From: Eretmocerus hayati
Taxonomy: Eukaryota; Arthropoda; Insecta; Hymenoptera; Aphelinidae
NCBI GenBank assembly: GCA_029851415.1
Contig: CM056743.1
Coordinates: forward strand, 76,278,186-76,342,185
Reading direction: 5' to 3'
Length of the DNA stretch: 64,000 nt
Shown here: positions 29,881 through 39,960 of the stretch, in pieces
Position numbering within the stretch: the stretch's first letter is position 1
How the letters are laid out: the number at the start of each line of letters is the position of its first letter
Position numbers and translations under genes: made by a program
The notes under the pieces: generated by a model
Databases searched by the model: none
Seen by the model: only the letters and a program-made list of their open reading frames with translations
What the model was told of the DNA's origin: nothing

Positions 29881-31082
29881 GAGGAGAGTGGGGCAAAATT
29901 GGACGGATTTTGCAGTGGGGCTATCTGGCGATACTTGGGACTAGGCGCGCTATGGGACTTTGAAGTTCAACTATTGAATAGATTGTAAAAAAATTTCCAG
30001 ACCCCTAGGTCTCAGCGTTCATACTTTTACTTGAAGTTGAAAAAAAAAAAATCTGTCCAAATTCATCCCGAACTGGGGGGCTCTTTTGTCAAGTTTTGGG
30101 GGCAAATTTGGACAGCCTTCCAAAATTGAGGTATACGGCATTATTCCCTACCTATTAAAATCGCATTTGCCCATCGAAACACGTGGTAATAACTCAAAAT
30201 CAATAGAGAAACCCCCTGAGACTTTTACATCCTCCCATAGCCCGAGCAAGCGAGCCGTTTTTGTGTTATTCTTCAGCATTATTGAGATAGGCGCTTCACT
30301 GGTGTAATATCGTCTTCAGCAATCAGTAATCGACTCGTAGCTTCTAAGAGTCGACTTTTCTTTCTTTTTTTCATACTGAAGGTATTCATACTCGCCCCTA
30401 CGTCAACGATCCCCTTGATAGTGTGGAACATTCAAGGCAATGTCACCGAATGCGAGAGTGAAAATGCGAAAATCGAGGGCTATGTTGGAACACGTTGAAA
30501 GCGACTTCTGACTCCTGAGACGGCCATGGGACATCGTAACTTCATTTCCTCACCCATTTTCAATGAATCAACTCATCTCCAACCTCCCACGCTTGGAAAG
30601 ATTCGCACAGATGCACACGCGCCTCGATACGCGCAATTATCCTCGATAATCATGGACAGGCAATCGGTCGACCGATTTTAGATGGGATTTAGCATTGTCC
30701 AATTTCGCCCCCACCAATTCGTCCAAAAATGCCCTTAGGTATTTTTTTCGCAGAATTGTGATCATTTGGGCTCAAGTGTACCGATTTTGGCCCACGACGG
30801 CTCAAAATCTTCGTCATGTAATATAGTTTTTGACCCCTAAACGGCGATTGAGCTCGTCCACTTTTGCAGAAGTAGCGTGTAATCTTGCTTTTGGATAATA
30901 AACCGCGTGAGGCCCCCAAAAAGCATCTCTACGCCAGCGAGGACCCCCAGTATCGTTTTAATCGGTCTAACCGCGATAAAAGCATTGTCTGTGATGGTAT
31001 TGTAAAAGAATTTATACGGCGAAAGTCTAGACTCGCCTCTGACCGAGCTATCCCACTTACCCAATTTTGCCCCACTCTCCCC
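29881..31082. mobile_element. 1.2-kb MITE-like element with 22-bp inverted ends
   Basis: The left end at 29881-29902 (GAGGAGAGTGGGGCAAAATT...) and the right end at 31061-31082, read inward, match at 21 of 22 positions. TAT lies outside both ends, giving at most a short TA-rich target duplication. The interior has further GTCCAATTT/GGGGCAAATTTGGAC segments at about 30103 and 30697. No transposase frame. I cannot assign the superfamily. Confidence 0.8.
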
Positions 31083-31712
31083 TATCTATGTACAGCGCTA
31101 ATGACGACGTGGAAGGAAAAAGGGCGCGCGGGGCCCCGTGCTTGGTACGCTACTGCACGCTCAAGCCTCCTTGGATTTTTAAGTGCGCCTCTACTGTGAT
31201 ACCTACTTTCTAGAATTAGAATCATTGAGGAAGTTTCAGAAATATGATTAGAATTCCTTTTCAGTAAATATACAACTCCCATTCAAAAATATACAAATAT
31301 TTAGAACTTATCTCATGATTTTTCTCAATATCTATAGGTTATTTATATCAAACATCTAAATTCCATAATAGCGTCATGAAATTTTTTTGAAAATAACTCA
31401 AACTAATATGATATATGCTTTTAACAGAAATAAGTAATCTATATGATTTCAATAGATTCAATTTCAATGTAATCTAACTAAATTTATCTAATTTGAAAGG
31501 AATTTTTGTGGGTAAAAAAGGAAAAAAATGATGAGATAACTCAAAGATAACCAAAAGATGAAAAGATGACCCAAAGATAACGTTTAGATGAGAAGATAAT
31601 CTAAAGATACTTTCAAGATAGTCTTAGATGAAAAAATAGTGGGAGATATACAGTAAGTATTCAGATACACGCGTCAACATTCATCATAAAAGTCACTAGA
31701 GGGAGCTAAAGG
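31083..31712. other. AT-rich flank with degenerate GATGAAAAGATGA repeats
   Basis: No gene. 31530-31640 is a loose AAGATGA/AGATAA minisatellite that recurs at 35871-36045, again followed by (A/G)TAAGTA-TTAGACAC-like sequence. This marks a segmental duplication boundary upstream of the promoter below. Confidence 0.6.
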
Positions 31713-31748
31713 TATATATACAAAGTTAAAGCGTGGAGAAAGGTCAGT
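31713..31748 (+). promoter_or_regulatory. TATA/initiator promoter, copy 1
   Basis: TATATATA at 31713-31720 and TCAGT at 31744-31748, with the start A at 31746 (33 nt apart). Preceded by AGAGGGAGCTAAAGG. The spacing and TCAGT are typical of arthropod core promoters. Confidence 0.65.
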
Positions 31749-32749
31749 CTGTTCCGACCCATCGAAGGGTGAAGTCGATGCCGCTCCTGGTGATCAAGAA
31801 GTACTCCGAGAGCCAACCTCCAGGAGCTATGAGGTCAATTGAGTTATCACGAAGGAGTTAAACGTAAGTAATTACTTATAAAACATTTAAATATATAAAT
31901 ATTTAGACATATAATTTTAATATATAGAGGGAGTTAAAAATATATATACAATGTTAAAGCATGGAGAAAGGTCAGTCTGTTTCAACCCATTGAAGGGTGA
32001 AGTCGATGCCGCTCCTGGTGATCAAGAAGTACTCCAAGAGCCAACACCCAGGAGCTATGAGGTCAATCGAGATATCACGAAGGAATTTAACGTAAGTAAT
32101 TATTCATAAAACATTTCAAAAACAGATATTCAAACAAATAATTCAGATAGTATATACCATTTATCCATCCCTATCTATCTATATTGATTTATTCATTATA
32201 TTTCTGAATAACAATGTAACTTTCATTTGGATTGATTTCAGCATATACCATAATGTACATCCTGCATCCTGCCAACTGTAATGAGAGGATGGAAAAGAAG
32301 AATGCAACCTCTAAAACTATCAAGAAACATATTGGGAAGCAGTTCTGGTAAGTTATCTTTAGAATTTTTTAAATATTCAATGAACATTAGTATACTTGAT
32401 TTTATTAGAACATTAACAAAATCGCATTTATTGTTCTGATAAATGCTTTACCACTCACCCCCCCCCCCCTCTTTCATAATTTCATCAGATAAATTTACAC
32501 ATAAATACACACACGCATTCACACACGCAATCCCTCACATGTATATATATATATATATATACACGTTTTCACACAAATTTCAATTATTTGATGGTAGAGG
32601 AATAATCTGCAATATTACATTTCCCGTTCCACAGCGCCATTAAGGACTAATGGAAATGTATCCCGTTAGTCCATGGGATAACTAACTCGGCGAGAAATCA
32701 AGAAGCAAAATTGGGATGCCATCATTGTGGATTAAAGGACGGATTCCAG
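31746..32749 (+). ncRNA. Spliced transcription unit with duplicated first exon (small-peptide or noncoding)
   Basis: Alternative first exons 31746-31863 and 31974-32091 (118 nt each) both end AAC before GTAAGTAATTA. Exon 2 is 32242-32347 (after GATTTCAG, before GTAAGT). Exon 3 is 32635-32749 (after TTCCACAG, before GTGATT). First exons carry ATGCCGCTCCTGGTGATCAA; copy 1 stops within the exon, while copy 2 continues into exon 2 for about 42 codons. A separate frame from ATG 32253 spans exons 2-3 for 36 codons (MYILHPANCNERMEKKN). Neither is recognisable. Further exons may lie downstream. I class it as noncoding or small-peptide with moderate doubt. Confidence 0.45.
31941..31976 (+). promoter_or_regulatory. 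TATA/initiator promoter, copy 2
   Basis: A second copy 228 bp downstream of copy 1: TATATATA at 31941-31948, initiator A at 31974, again 33 nt apart. Keeping exact spacing in both copies supports function. Confidence 0.65.
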
Positions 32750-33195
32750 GTGATTTAAAATAATTTAAAAACATTCAATTTAGGTAATAACATATTTATT
32801 CTTATACTGTTTCTATAAAATTATGAAATTTACTATAAATTGTAAAATAAGAATATGTATACTGGATGACTTAATAAAATTCAACAGAGACGGGACATTT
32901 GCCCGTCTCTCCCCTCTCGTCTCCTTTCATTTCATAGGTTTAATTAAAATAAGTTTTACAAAATTTACAATGACTTGACAACAACGATATAATTATTTTC
33001 AAATTGTGGTTCGACATAATTCAAATTAATTACATTTCAATTCCGACGATTTTAATCAATTGCAAAATCATAAATGATTTCAAATCACGACCACGACGAT
33101 AGGACAGAAATTTCAAGAATGAGTAAATTTAACTTTAGAATTTTTGCCAATAAAAAAATGACGTGACTCCAACATACGAAGAATCCAATACTTGA

Positions 33196-33423
33196 CTATC
33201 GCCTGCGGTAGGGTGCCTCACAAAAGTGCTGAGGTAATGTCAAGGATTCGGTGTTCTTATTAGCTGACTGACGGATCCCATCAAAGAATTTCCGCCCAAT
33301 TGAATCCCTACATATCTGAGTCATTCTACACAGAACCCTTGAAGGTCCCCTGTTAGTAAATGACTCATCCATAGATTTGTACATTCTCTTGGAATCGTGA
33401 AATTCTGGGCTACGAACGCACAT
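33196..33423 (-). CDS. 75-aa ORF, copy 1; weak DM4/DM12-like resemblance
   Basis: Reads MCVRSPEFHDSKRMYKSMDE, then a CRMTQICRDSIG stretch and a C-terminal HFCEAPYRRR. The SKRMY(x)14-20CRxxxIC spacing is reminiscent of insect DM4/DM12 domain proteins (R-x-LY...C-x-LR-xIC), but the C-terminal cysteine pattern of that family is not complete and no signal peptide is present. An acceptor-like AGTCAG lies just before the ATG, so it could be an internal exon. The differences from copy 2 are two non-synonymous and one synonymous, which gives no evidence of selection. It may equally be a chance frame in a duplicated block. Confidence 0.35.
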   Translation of the reverse strand: MCVRSPEFHDSKRMYKSMDESFTNRGPSRVLCRMTQICRDSIGRKFFDGIRQSANKNTESLTLPQHFCEAPYRRR

Positions 33424-33714
33424 ACTCTGACTGCATTATCCATCGAGCAATAATTGAACAGAATAGAAAAAAGATTCTCCTGATAATAACTTTTAGAAGA
33501 TTTTGCAATCAATTAAAATCGTCATTAGAGATCGAAGTTTTCCTGTTTTTTTCAATACACTCACCAAAATGGAATGAGAGTAATGATAAACTTTTTAGTA
33601 ACTATTGTTGCAAAATGGATTTTACACTAAAGAACACTAACAGTATTCATACAACACCATTGATGATTCAAAACAAACAAAAAATCACATCAATCATAAT
33701 CAAAACACTTCAAT

Positions 33715-34160
33715 TCACACTGATGAGAACGTTGGCTCAAGAGTGATTAACTCCGCTGAGAGCGACCGAAGCGAAAAATCCAATACAAATTCATCAACAC
33801 CTTACTCATCACATATATGGGCTTTAATGCAATCAACTGATCACACATAGCACTATTGAAACACTCACTTTACATTGATGAGAACGTTGCGGTGACTCGC
33901 CTAGGCCATGGCTCGAGAGTGATTAACTCCGCTGAGAGCGACCGAAGCGAAAAATCCAATACAAACTCTTCAACACCACACTCATCACATAAATGGGCTT
34001 TGATGCAATCAACTAATCACACATAGCACTATTGAAACACTCACTTCACACTGATGATAACGTTGCGGTATCTCACCTAGGCCATGGCTCAAGAGTTATT
34101 AACTCCGCTGAGAGCGACCGAAGCGAAAAATCCAATACTGATTCATCAACACTTTACACA
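33715..34160 (+). repeat. ~165-bp minisatellite, three units
   Basis: Units begin TCACACTGATGAGAACGTT at 33715, about 33870 and about 34045 and contain AACTCCGCTGAGAGCGACCG. The second half of the duplication has two units (35222 and about 35377). No gene. Confidence 0.85.
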
Positions 34161-34701
34161 CAACATGATAAGACACTCAAATCAATATAACGAACAATCT
34201 AACAATTTCCATTTTGCAACAATAGAAGTTTTATTCAAATGCAATAATAAAATCGTTTCAAATGATTATCAAATCTTTCAATAAGTATCCAATACATAGT
34301 TGTAAAGATATTCAATATTCAACTAATTCCATAGTAAAATCACTCGGTTATTCCAGAAAAAATGATATATCGAACCATCTCATGAATTCCAAACGAGACG
34401 AACATTTGTCCATCTCATCCCTCCCATATCCTTTCATTTCATAGGTTTAATTGAGATAAGTTCTACAGAATTTCAATATGATTTAAAAACGTTGATAAGA
34501 TACTTCTCATTGCGGTTCAATCAAATTCAAATCATTTCTGTTTCAACTCCGACGATTCCAATTAATTGCAAAATCATAAATAATTTCAAATCACGACCAC
34601 GACGATAGGACAGAAATTTCAAGAATGAGTAAATTTAACTTTAGAATTTTTGCCAATAGAAAAACGACGTGACTCCAACATACGAAGAATCCAATACTTG
34701 A

Positions 34702-34929
34702 CTATCGCCCGCGGTAGGGTGCCTCACAAAAGTGCTGAGGTAATGTCAAGGATTCGGTGTTCTTATTAGCTGACTGACGGATCCCATCAAAGAATTTCCG
34801 CCCAATTGAATCCCTACATATCTGAGTCACTCTACACAGAACCCTTGAAGGTCCCCTGTTAGTAAATGACTCATCCATAGATTTGTACATTCTCTTGGAA
34901 TCGTGGAATTCTGGGCTACGAACGCACAT
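34702..34929 (-). CDS. 75-aa ORF, copy 2
   Basis: Paralogue of the ORF at 33196-33423, differing by M to V in CR(M/V)TQIC and R to G near the end. Both copies keep the full frame. Same caveats: weak DM4/DM12-like pattern, no signal peptide, no proven transcript. Confidence 0.35.
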   Translation of the reverse strand: MCVRSPEFHDSKRMYKSMDESFTNRGPSRVLCRVTQICRDSIGRKFFDGIRQSANKNTESLTLPQHFCEAPYRGR

Positions 34930-35221
34930 ACTCTGACTGCATTATCCATCGAGCAATAATTGAACAAAATAGAAAAAAGATTCTCCTGATAATAACTTTC
35001 AGAAGATTTTGCAATCAATTAAAATCGTCATTAGAGATCGAAGTTTTCCTGTTTTTTTTCAATACACTCACCAAAATGGAATAAGAGTAATGATAAACTT
35101 TTTAGTAACTATTGTTGCAAAATGGATTCTACACTGAAGAACACTAAAAGTATTCATACAACACCATTGTTGATTCAAAACAAACAAAAAATCACATCAA
35201 TCCTAATTAAAACACTTCAAT

Positions 35222-35490
35222 TCACACTGATGAGAACGTTGGCTCAAGAGTGATTAACTCCGCTGAGAGCGACCGAAGCGAAAAATCCAATACAAATTCA
35301 TCAACACCACACTCATCACATATATAGGCTTTAATGCAATCAGCTGATCACACAAAGCACTATTGAAACACCAACTTTACACTGATGATAACGTTGCGGT
35401 AACTCGCCTAGGCCATGGCTCAAGAGTTATATTAACTCCGCTGAGAGTGACCGAAGCGGAAAATCCAAAACTAATTCATCAACACTCCAC
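35222..35490 (+). repeat. ~165-bp minisatellite, two units (second half of duplication)
   Basis: Same unit as at 33715-34160, with GGCTCAAGAGT(G/T)AT and CGCTGAGAG(C/T)GACCGAAGCG. The copy-number difference between halves shows change after the segmental duplication. Confidence 0.85.
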
Positions 35491-35870
35491 ACACAACATG
35501 ATAAGACACTCAAATCAATATAACGAACAATCTAACAATTTCCATATTGCAACAAGAGAAATTCGTTCATTCAAATTCATTGATAAAATCTTTCTAAATA
35601 ATTATCAAATCTTCTAAGGAGTACCCAATGAATAGTTGAGAAAATATTCAATAATCAACTTTTTTCAAGGTAAATCACTGAAGAGTTTCAGAAAATTCAT
35701 GTAAATTAAATAACGATTGAGTAATACCATCTCTAAAAAATTACACAGTACATAAAAGATCAATTACTCCAATTTAATACACCAAAAAAATGAAAATGTA
35801 TAAAAAAATCACTCAGAAAAGTAAAAACAACCGAAAAAAAGTAGAAATAATCAAAAAACGACTCAATAAC

Positions 35871-36045
35871 TTAAGAATAATCATGAGATAATCAAAAGAT
35901 GAAAAGATGATCAAAAGATAACAATAAGATAAGATGATAACTTTAAGATGATCATAGATGATCTTAGATGATTTCAGATGATCTTAGATGATCTTAGATA
36001 ATCTTAGATGATCTCAGATGATCTTAGATGATCTTAAATAATAAG
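35871..36045 (+). repeat. AGATGATCTT minisatellite
   Basis: A 10-11-bp unit AGATGATCTT repeated about ten times between 35940 and 36045, preceded by looser AAAAGATGA repeats. Homologous in position and style to 31530-31640. Confidence 0.85.
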
Positions 36046-37235
36046 TACTTAGACACTCGCGACACATAAGGTCTATTGTCGCTCTCACAATACCAACTCA
36101 TATTTTTTCCCGTCAAGTTGGCAACCCTGCTTACGATTTTAAGTTGGCAGCCCTGCTCGGGGGGATCCGGACGGACGGGATTTTGCCCGCGGCTTAATTA
36201 TTGTAAAATAATTCGAGAACTCTTCAACGTTTCTACCGATCGTCTTGAAATTTTGAGGGACTATTAAGCATCAGTAAGTGGTGAGCCGGTCCTATTTTGA
36301 GAAGATTCAAGTGATGGAGCTTTGAGAAAGCATTCTGCTCATATCATTTAGCAGCGTATTTTGGCTGTCACAACGATTTTTAGGTGCACGCCTTGGCTTG
36401 TAGATCCAAGGGCGATTGATCAACCATCCTGGAAATTGGATGGGTGATTGATTACACTTTGAAGAGTTGAATTATCTTCGCCTCACGGCCGTCCTCGCCG
36501 AGATGCGAGATCTGATGGAGGTTGTTGGTGTGTCACAAAATTTTTGTCATTTTCAAGAATCGCTCTTGCTTACGATCCTTTCATCGGGGCGATAAAAATA
36601 ATGAAATTCTGGAGACGAAATCTGATTCTACATGAAGAAACCTATAAATCTAGCTAAATCCCATTGATGTCATTAAAACCTGGTGGCTGTTGTCACGATG
36701 GAAAGAAAAATTACTTCTGCGTAATTCGGCCTTGAAGATGTCTTTTTCGTATGAGACATGAAAATAAGGGCCCCGTTGCACCTGAAACCACGTGTAATTT
36801 GATCTCTAGGGTAACGGAAACGTATATACAAACCGCCCCAATCGTAAACCCCGGGAGGAATGCGAGGCTCATAAAAATTGAGAATTGATGGAATCGTGCA
36901 TTTTGGTGAATGTAGAGTATCTTTATTTCTTAACAGAGGCCATTGGGGAGTGTCGTATAATGTTGATCATGACTTTTCCTTACGTCTCTAATACCAAGGT
37001 CACGTCATTTCTGCGAGAAAGTATTCTCATGAGAATGATTGTAACAGGAGGCCCCCATTTAAATGCATAGGATTATTCGTTATTCGACCGCAAGTGCGCA
37101 CCGAAGCTACAAAATGAGTTACGCGACTATCCTATCATTGTTTGAGTACTACTTGACCCAAAAGAAATTTGCCGGGTATGTCCTTCCATATTGAAAATTT
37201 CCAAATTTTTCAGCGAAAGTGGCCCGAATTCTGAG
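36046..37235. other. No gene recognised
   Basis: Contains AAGTTGGCA(A/G)CCCTGCT twice (about 36113 and 36141) and the 36212-36295 dispersed block shared with 28779-28862. Otherwise unique AT-rich DNA with short unremarkable frames. Confidence 0.55.
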
Positions 37236-38560
37236 ATTTGCCCATATGACGCTGTTGCAACTCGTGAAAGTGTGGTGTGGTATTTTTGAGTATGTATGAC
37301 GAGGATGAGTTGAATCTAATCCCCATCAGAGAAGCTTTGAATTTGATCCTGTGAATAGAAAATACGTGAACGCATTCACTCTTCAATGGAATGGGGAAAA
37401 TAACTCCATTTCGTCAAGTGATAGAGGATTCATACATATTCCTATAAATGAGTTGTGATTTGATTCAAGTTGAGCTCGAATCAGTACCCAACATATATCA
37501 ATCTATTAAAAATTCAGTTATGCTCTTTTTGAAAATTTGTAGGAATGTAATGATAATTAGAATCTTCTTCAACTTGAGACTGAAAGGATGTACAATTGAA
37601 GATTGTACAAAAATACTCATTTGATGAGTTGTACTTTTTTTCGAATACTTATTCTATGGTAAATGAAACGACCCGGGGATGGTTAGGTCCGTTCCCCCAT
37701 TCATTTGATTTTATTCATCGAGTTTCAGGAGATCCAGATATTGATACATTTCACATTGAACATATTTACATGTAGAGTATGTAGCATGATATTCTAAACC
37801 AAATTTTCATCATACATTATCTCAGTCACAGGCTTACACTCGAATTACTTATGATAGAGGGAGTAATGATATACAATCGTATGGGAGACGTATGTCGCCG
37901 TTTTGTTAATAAAAATAAGTCATCGTACGAATTGCACGAGAATTGTCATAACCAAAGACTGAATTCTGAGAAACGTGCATGAAAGTCACTACATTAATGA
38001 GTGAATACTCTCAATAATACTCAATAACAAACGAATACATCAATGAAATCATGGATATTCAATATACGATTCTAGGAACGTTCTAATTCTAACAATACCT
38101 TGATCTATATTTTTATAACCATTGGTGATGTTTGATGAAGATTTCATTGAAATGAACAGGAATATCGATCCATCTTCTTCGTTGTGTGATATGGAGTGGA
38201 GTTGAGTATGAATCGGTTCGTGTATATCGTTTTAGTGTAAATGTAACCCCCATCACAAAAGTTGAAGGAGGCATGATCGGATGAGACTGACCCGTCGGTT
38301 TGATCCACTACGGTCGGGACCAAAGCGGCGCTCAGATAACAGGAAATCCAACAACCTGCTTCTAAAGAGTTGAGTAAGTGTGTTGTGTTGTTTTTTTTGA
38401 GTAATAATACCCTACATTTACAGCAGCTTGGCAACAGGGAATTGTAATCTGTCGATCTCAGAGATGATAGTCTCGATCTTTATGTGAGCCATGGCATCAT
38501 ACATTCCTGTTGCAACTCGTAAATGTATTCAATCGCACTTGGAAATGTGAGAGATGAGTA
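37236..38560 (+). repeat. Composite dispersed repeat, copy 5 (full-length-like)
   Basis: 37236-37450 matches the start seen after copy 2 (GTATGTAT...GATGA(A/G)TTGA, then TCAAGTGATAGAG). A decayed GGTTAGGTCC hairpin is at 37676. The structured core lies at 38239-38345 (CTGACCCGTCGGTTTGATCC variant), followed by the downstream block with the minus-strand 24-codon frame 38418-38492 (MAHIKIETIISEIDRLQF). The unit is thus about 1.3-1.5 kb. No transposase, RT or terminal repeats identified. Confidence 0.75.
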
Positions 38561-39289
38561 TTGTTGAGAATTGCTTGTTGAGATGTGTAACCGAGATGAA
38601 TCGATCTTTCCCGTTAATAAGATTAGCACCTTATTGAATTGTAAGATCAAGGATATATTCTTCTCAATAAAAAAAAAAAAAAGGATATATTCTTGAGATA
38701 CCATTCATGTCATTCCAAGTTCAGTAGTAAAGGTTATTTCCTCATTCGATTACGTATTCTGGAGGATCATTCTATTTACTATTCTAAGGACGATTTTATA
38801 GATCCACAACATTCAAAATTTCCCATTGAGTTATATTCAATTGAATTTTTCCAAATACTCTAGATTGTGAAGTGACAGAGGTGGATAGATGAAACTCACG
38901 ATTGATTTCTTCGGAAGTCGATTGGATCCCGAGGTGTTCTGAATCTTCTCGTTGTTTGTGATTGGCGTTATCTTTTTCTCCTTAAATCCATGTCATTTCC
39001 TTGTTGTTCCGGTCTCGTTACTCCTTTTGGAACGGTTGTAAGACGCCGAATTGAAAAATTCTCGTAAATCTTTCACTGGGCAATTTATTTACAATTGAAT
39101 TTTGGACGCCTGTGGGAAAACAGACCTAAATGTGGAATTAAAAACTTCTAATGAGTGTCATATTCGGTGAATTAGATGTCGAATTAACCGATTTTCATGG
39201 TATTGTAAGACATTCTTTGTGACCTTCGAGTCATTCCGTCTTCCTCTCTCCCTGGACCGAATATTGTACTAATAATATTTTGTGTTACA
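38561..39289. other. AT-rich, no gene
   Basis: Includes an A-run with a short direct duplication AAGGATATATTCTT (about 38646 and 38682). Nothing else supported. Confidence 0.5.
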
Positions 39290-39960
39290 GCTTAAGCACG
39301 AGAAGAGTTGCTGCATAGTTCAGCCAGGTAAGAGGGAGAGAGACAGAGAGATAGCACCGTAGTAGGGCCCGCGGGCCCCATATTTTGAGCCGTCCCTGGC
39401 GCAAGCCAATGCTGCTCCGGCCAGCAGCCTTTCGCTATACATTCCGTCGTGACGTTTCGGAGCGCTCGCACGCGCGAATCGAGCTTGTTATCGTGCGCGT
39501 TGTCCACGCCGCCCGGAGTCCGTCCTTGGCATGATTTAGCCGCGGCCCCGGTGCGTGCATTTTATATACTCTGTGCCGTGGTCTACGACCAAAACCACCA
39601 TCGTCTGGGACAATTGCGAGCTGCCTGATCGCCGTAAACTGCGAGAGCCGGTGCCCGATTTGAGGTCGAGTGACCATCCTGCGTCAAGGCCATTAATATT
39701 TGTAAGTGCCTCTTGCAAATCTCTCTCTCCTCTTTCTGGGCTTGTAGATTGTATTTTTTCCTGCAAGCGCCCTCTATAATCGTGCTTGGGCTTGATTCAC
39801 CCGAACGGTCAGCGGACCGATTTGTAAATAGTCTTTTCTTGAATATATGCCCTTTCGTTCTTAATTTTAATCGAGTTTGTGCTCATTCAGTGCTCCCCCC
39901 TCCTGATTTCTTGAACAATTACAGCAATTGCCCACTCCCTGAGCTTCTCAAATGAAAGCA
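39290..39960 (+). other. GC-richer island, possible solo LTR or promoter/exon region
   Basis: Composition differs sharply from the surroundings. TTGTGTTACAG at 39280-39290 followed by GTAAGAGGG at 39327 would define a tiny exon. A donor GTAAGTGCC at 39702 and a TTCTGGGCTTGTAG acceptor at about 39748 suggest an intron of roughly 50 nt. The segment with GAACGGTCAGCGGACCG, TTGTAAATA and TTCAGTGCTCC resembles the R/U5 part of an LTR. The open frames on both strands disagree and are not convincing. I cannot decide between solo LTR and host promoter. Confidence 0.3.

Larger units (their letters stand above)
32891..35870. repeat. 1506-bp segmental tandem duplication
   Basis: GACGGGACATTTGCCCGTCTC at 32891 recurs in mutated form at 34397 (GACGAACATTTGTCCATCTC), and the order of features after it is the same. 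That order is a TTTCATTTCATAGGTTTAATT segment, the 75-codon ORF block, a 170-bp-class minisatellite and AAC-rich AT DNA. The ORF block is nearly identical between halves; the outer parts are more diverged and differ in minisatellite copy number (3 against 2). Confidence 0.9.

Noticed and set aside
38281..38300. tRNA B box (GGTTTGATCC) marking a tRNA gene or tRNA-derived SINE
   Set aside because: It is one base short of the GGTTCGANTCC pattern, absent from copies 1-3, and no A box or cloverleaf fits around it.
39536..39779. Overlapping plus and minus ORFs in the GC-rich island as genes
   Set aside because: Both strands are open because of composition; no homologous motif is visible on either.
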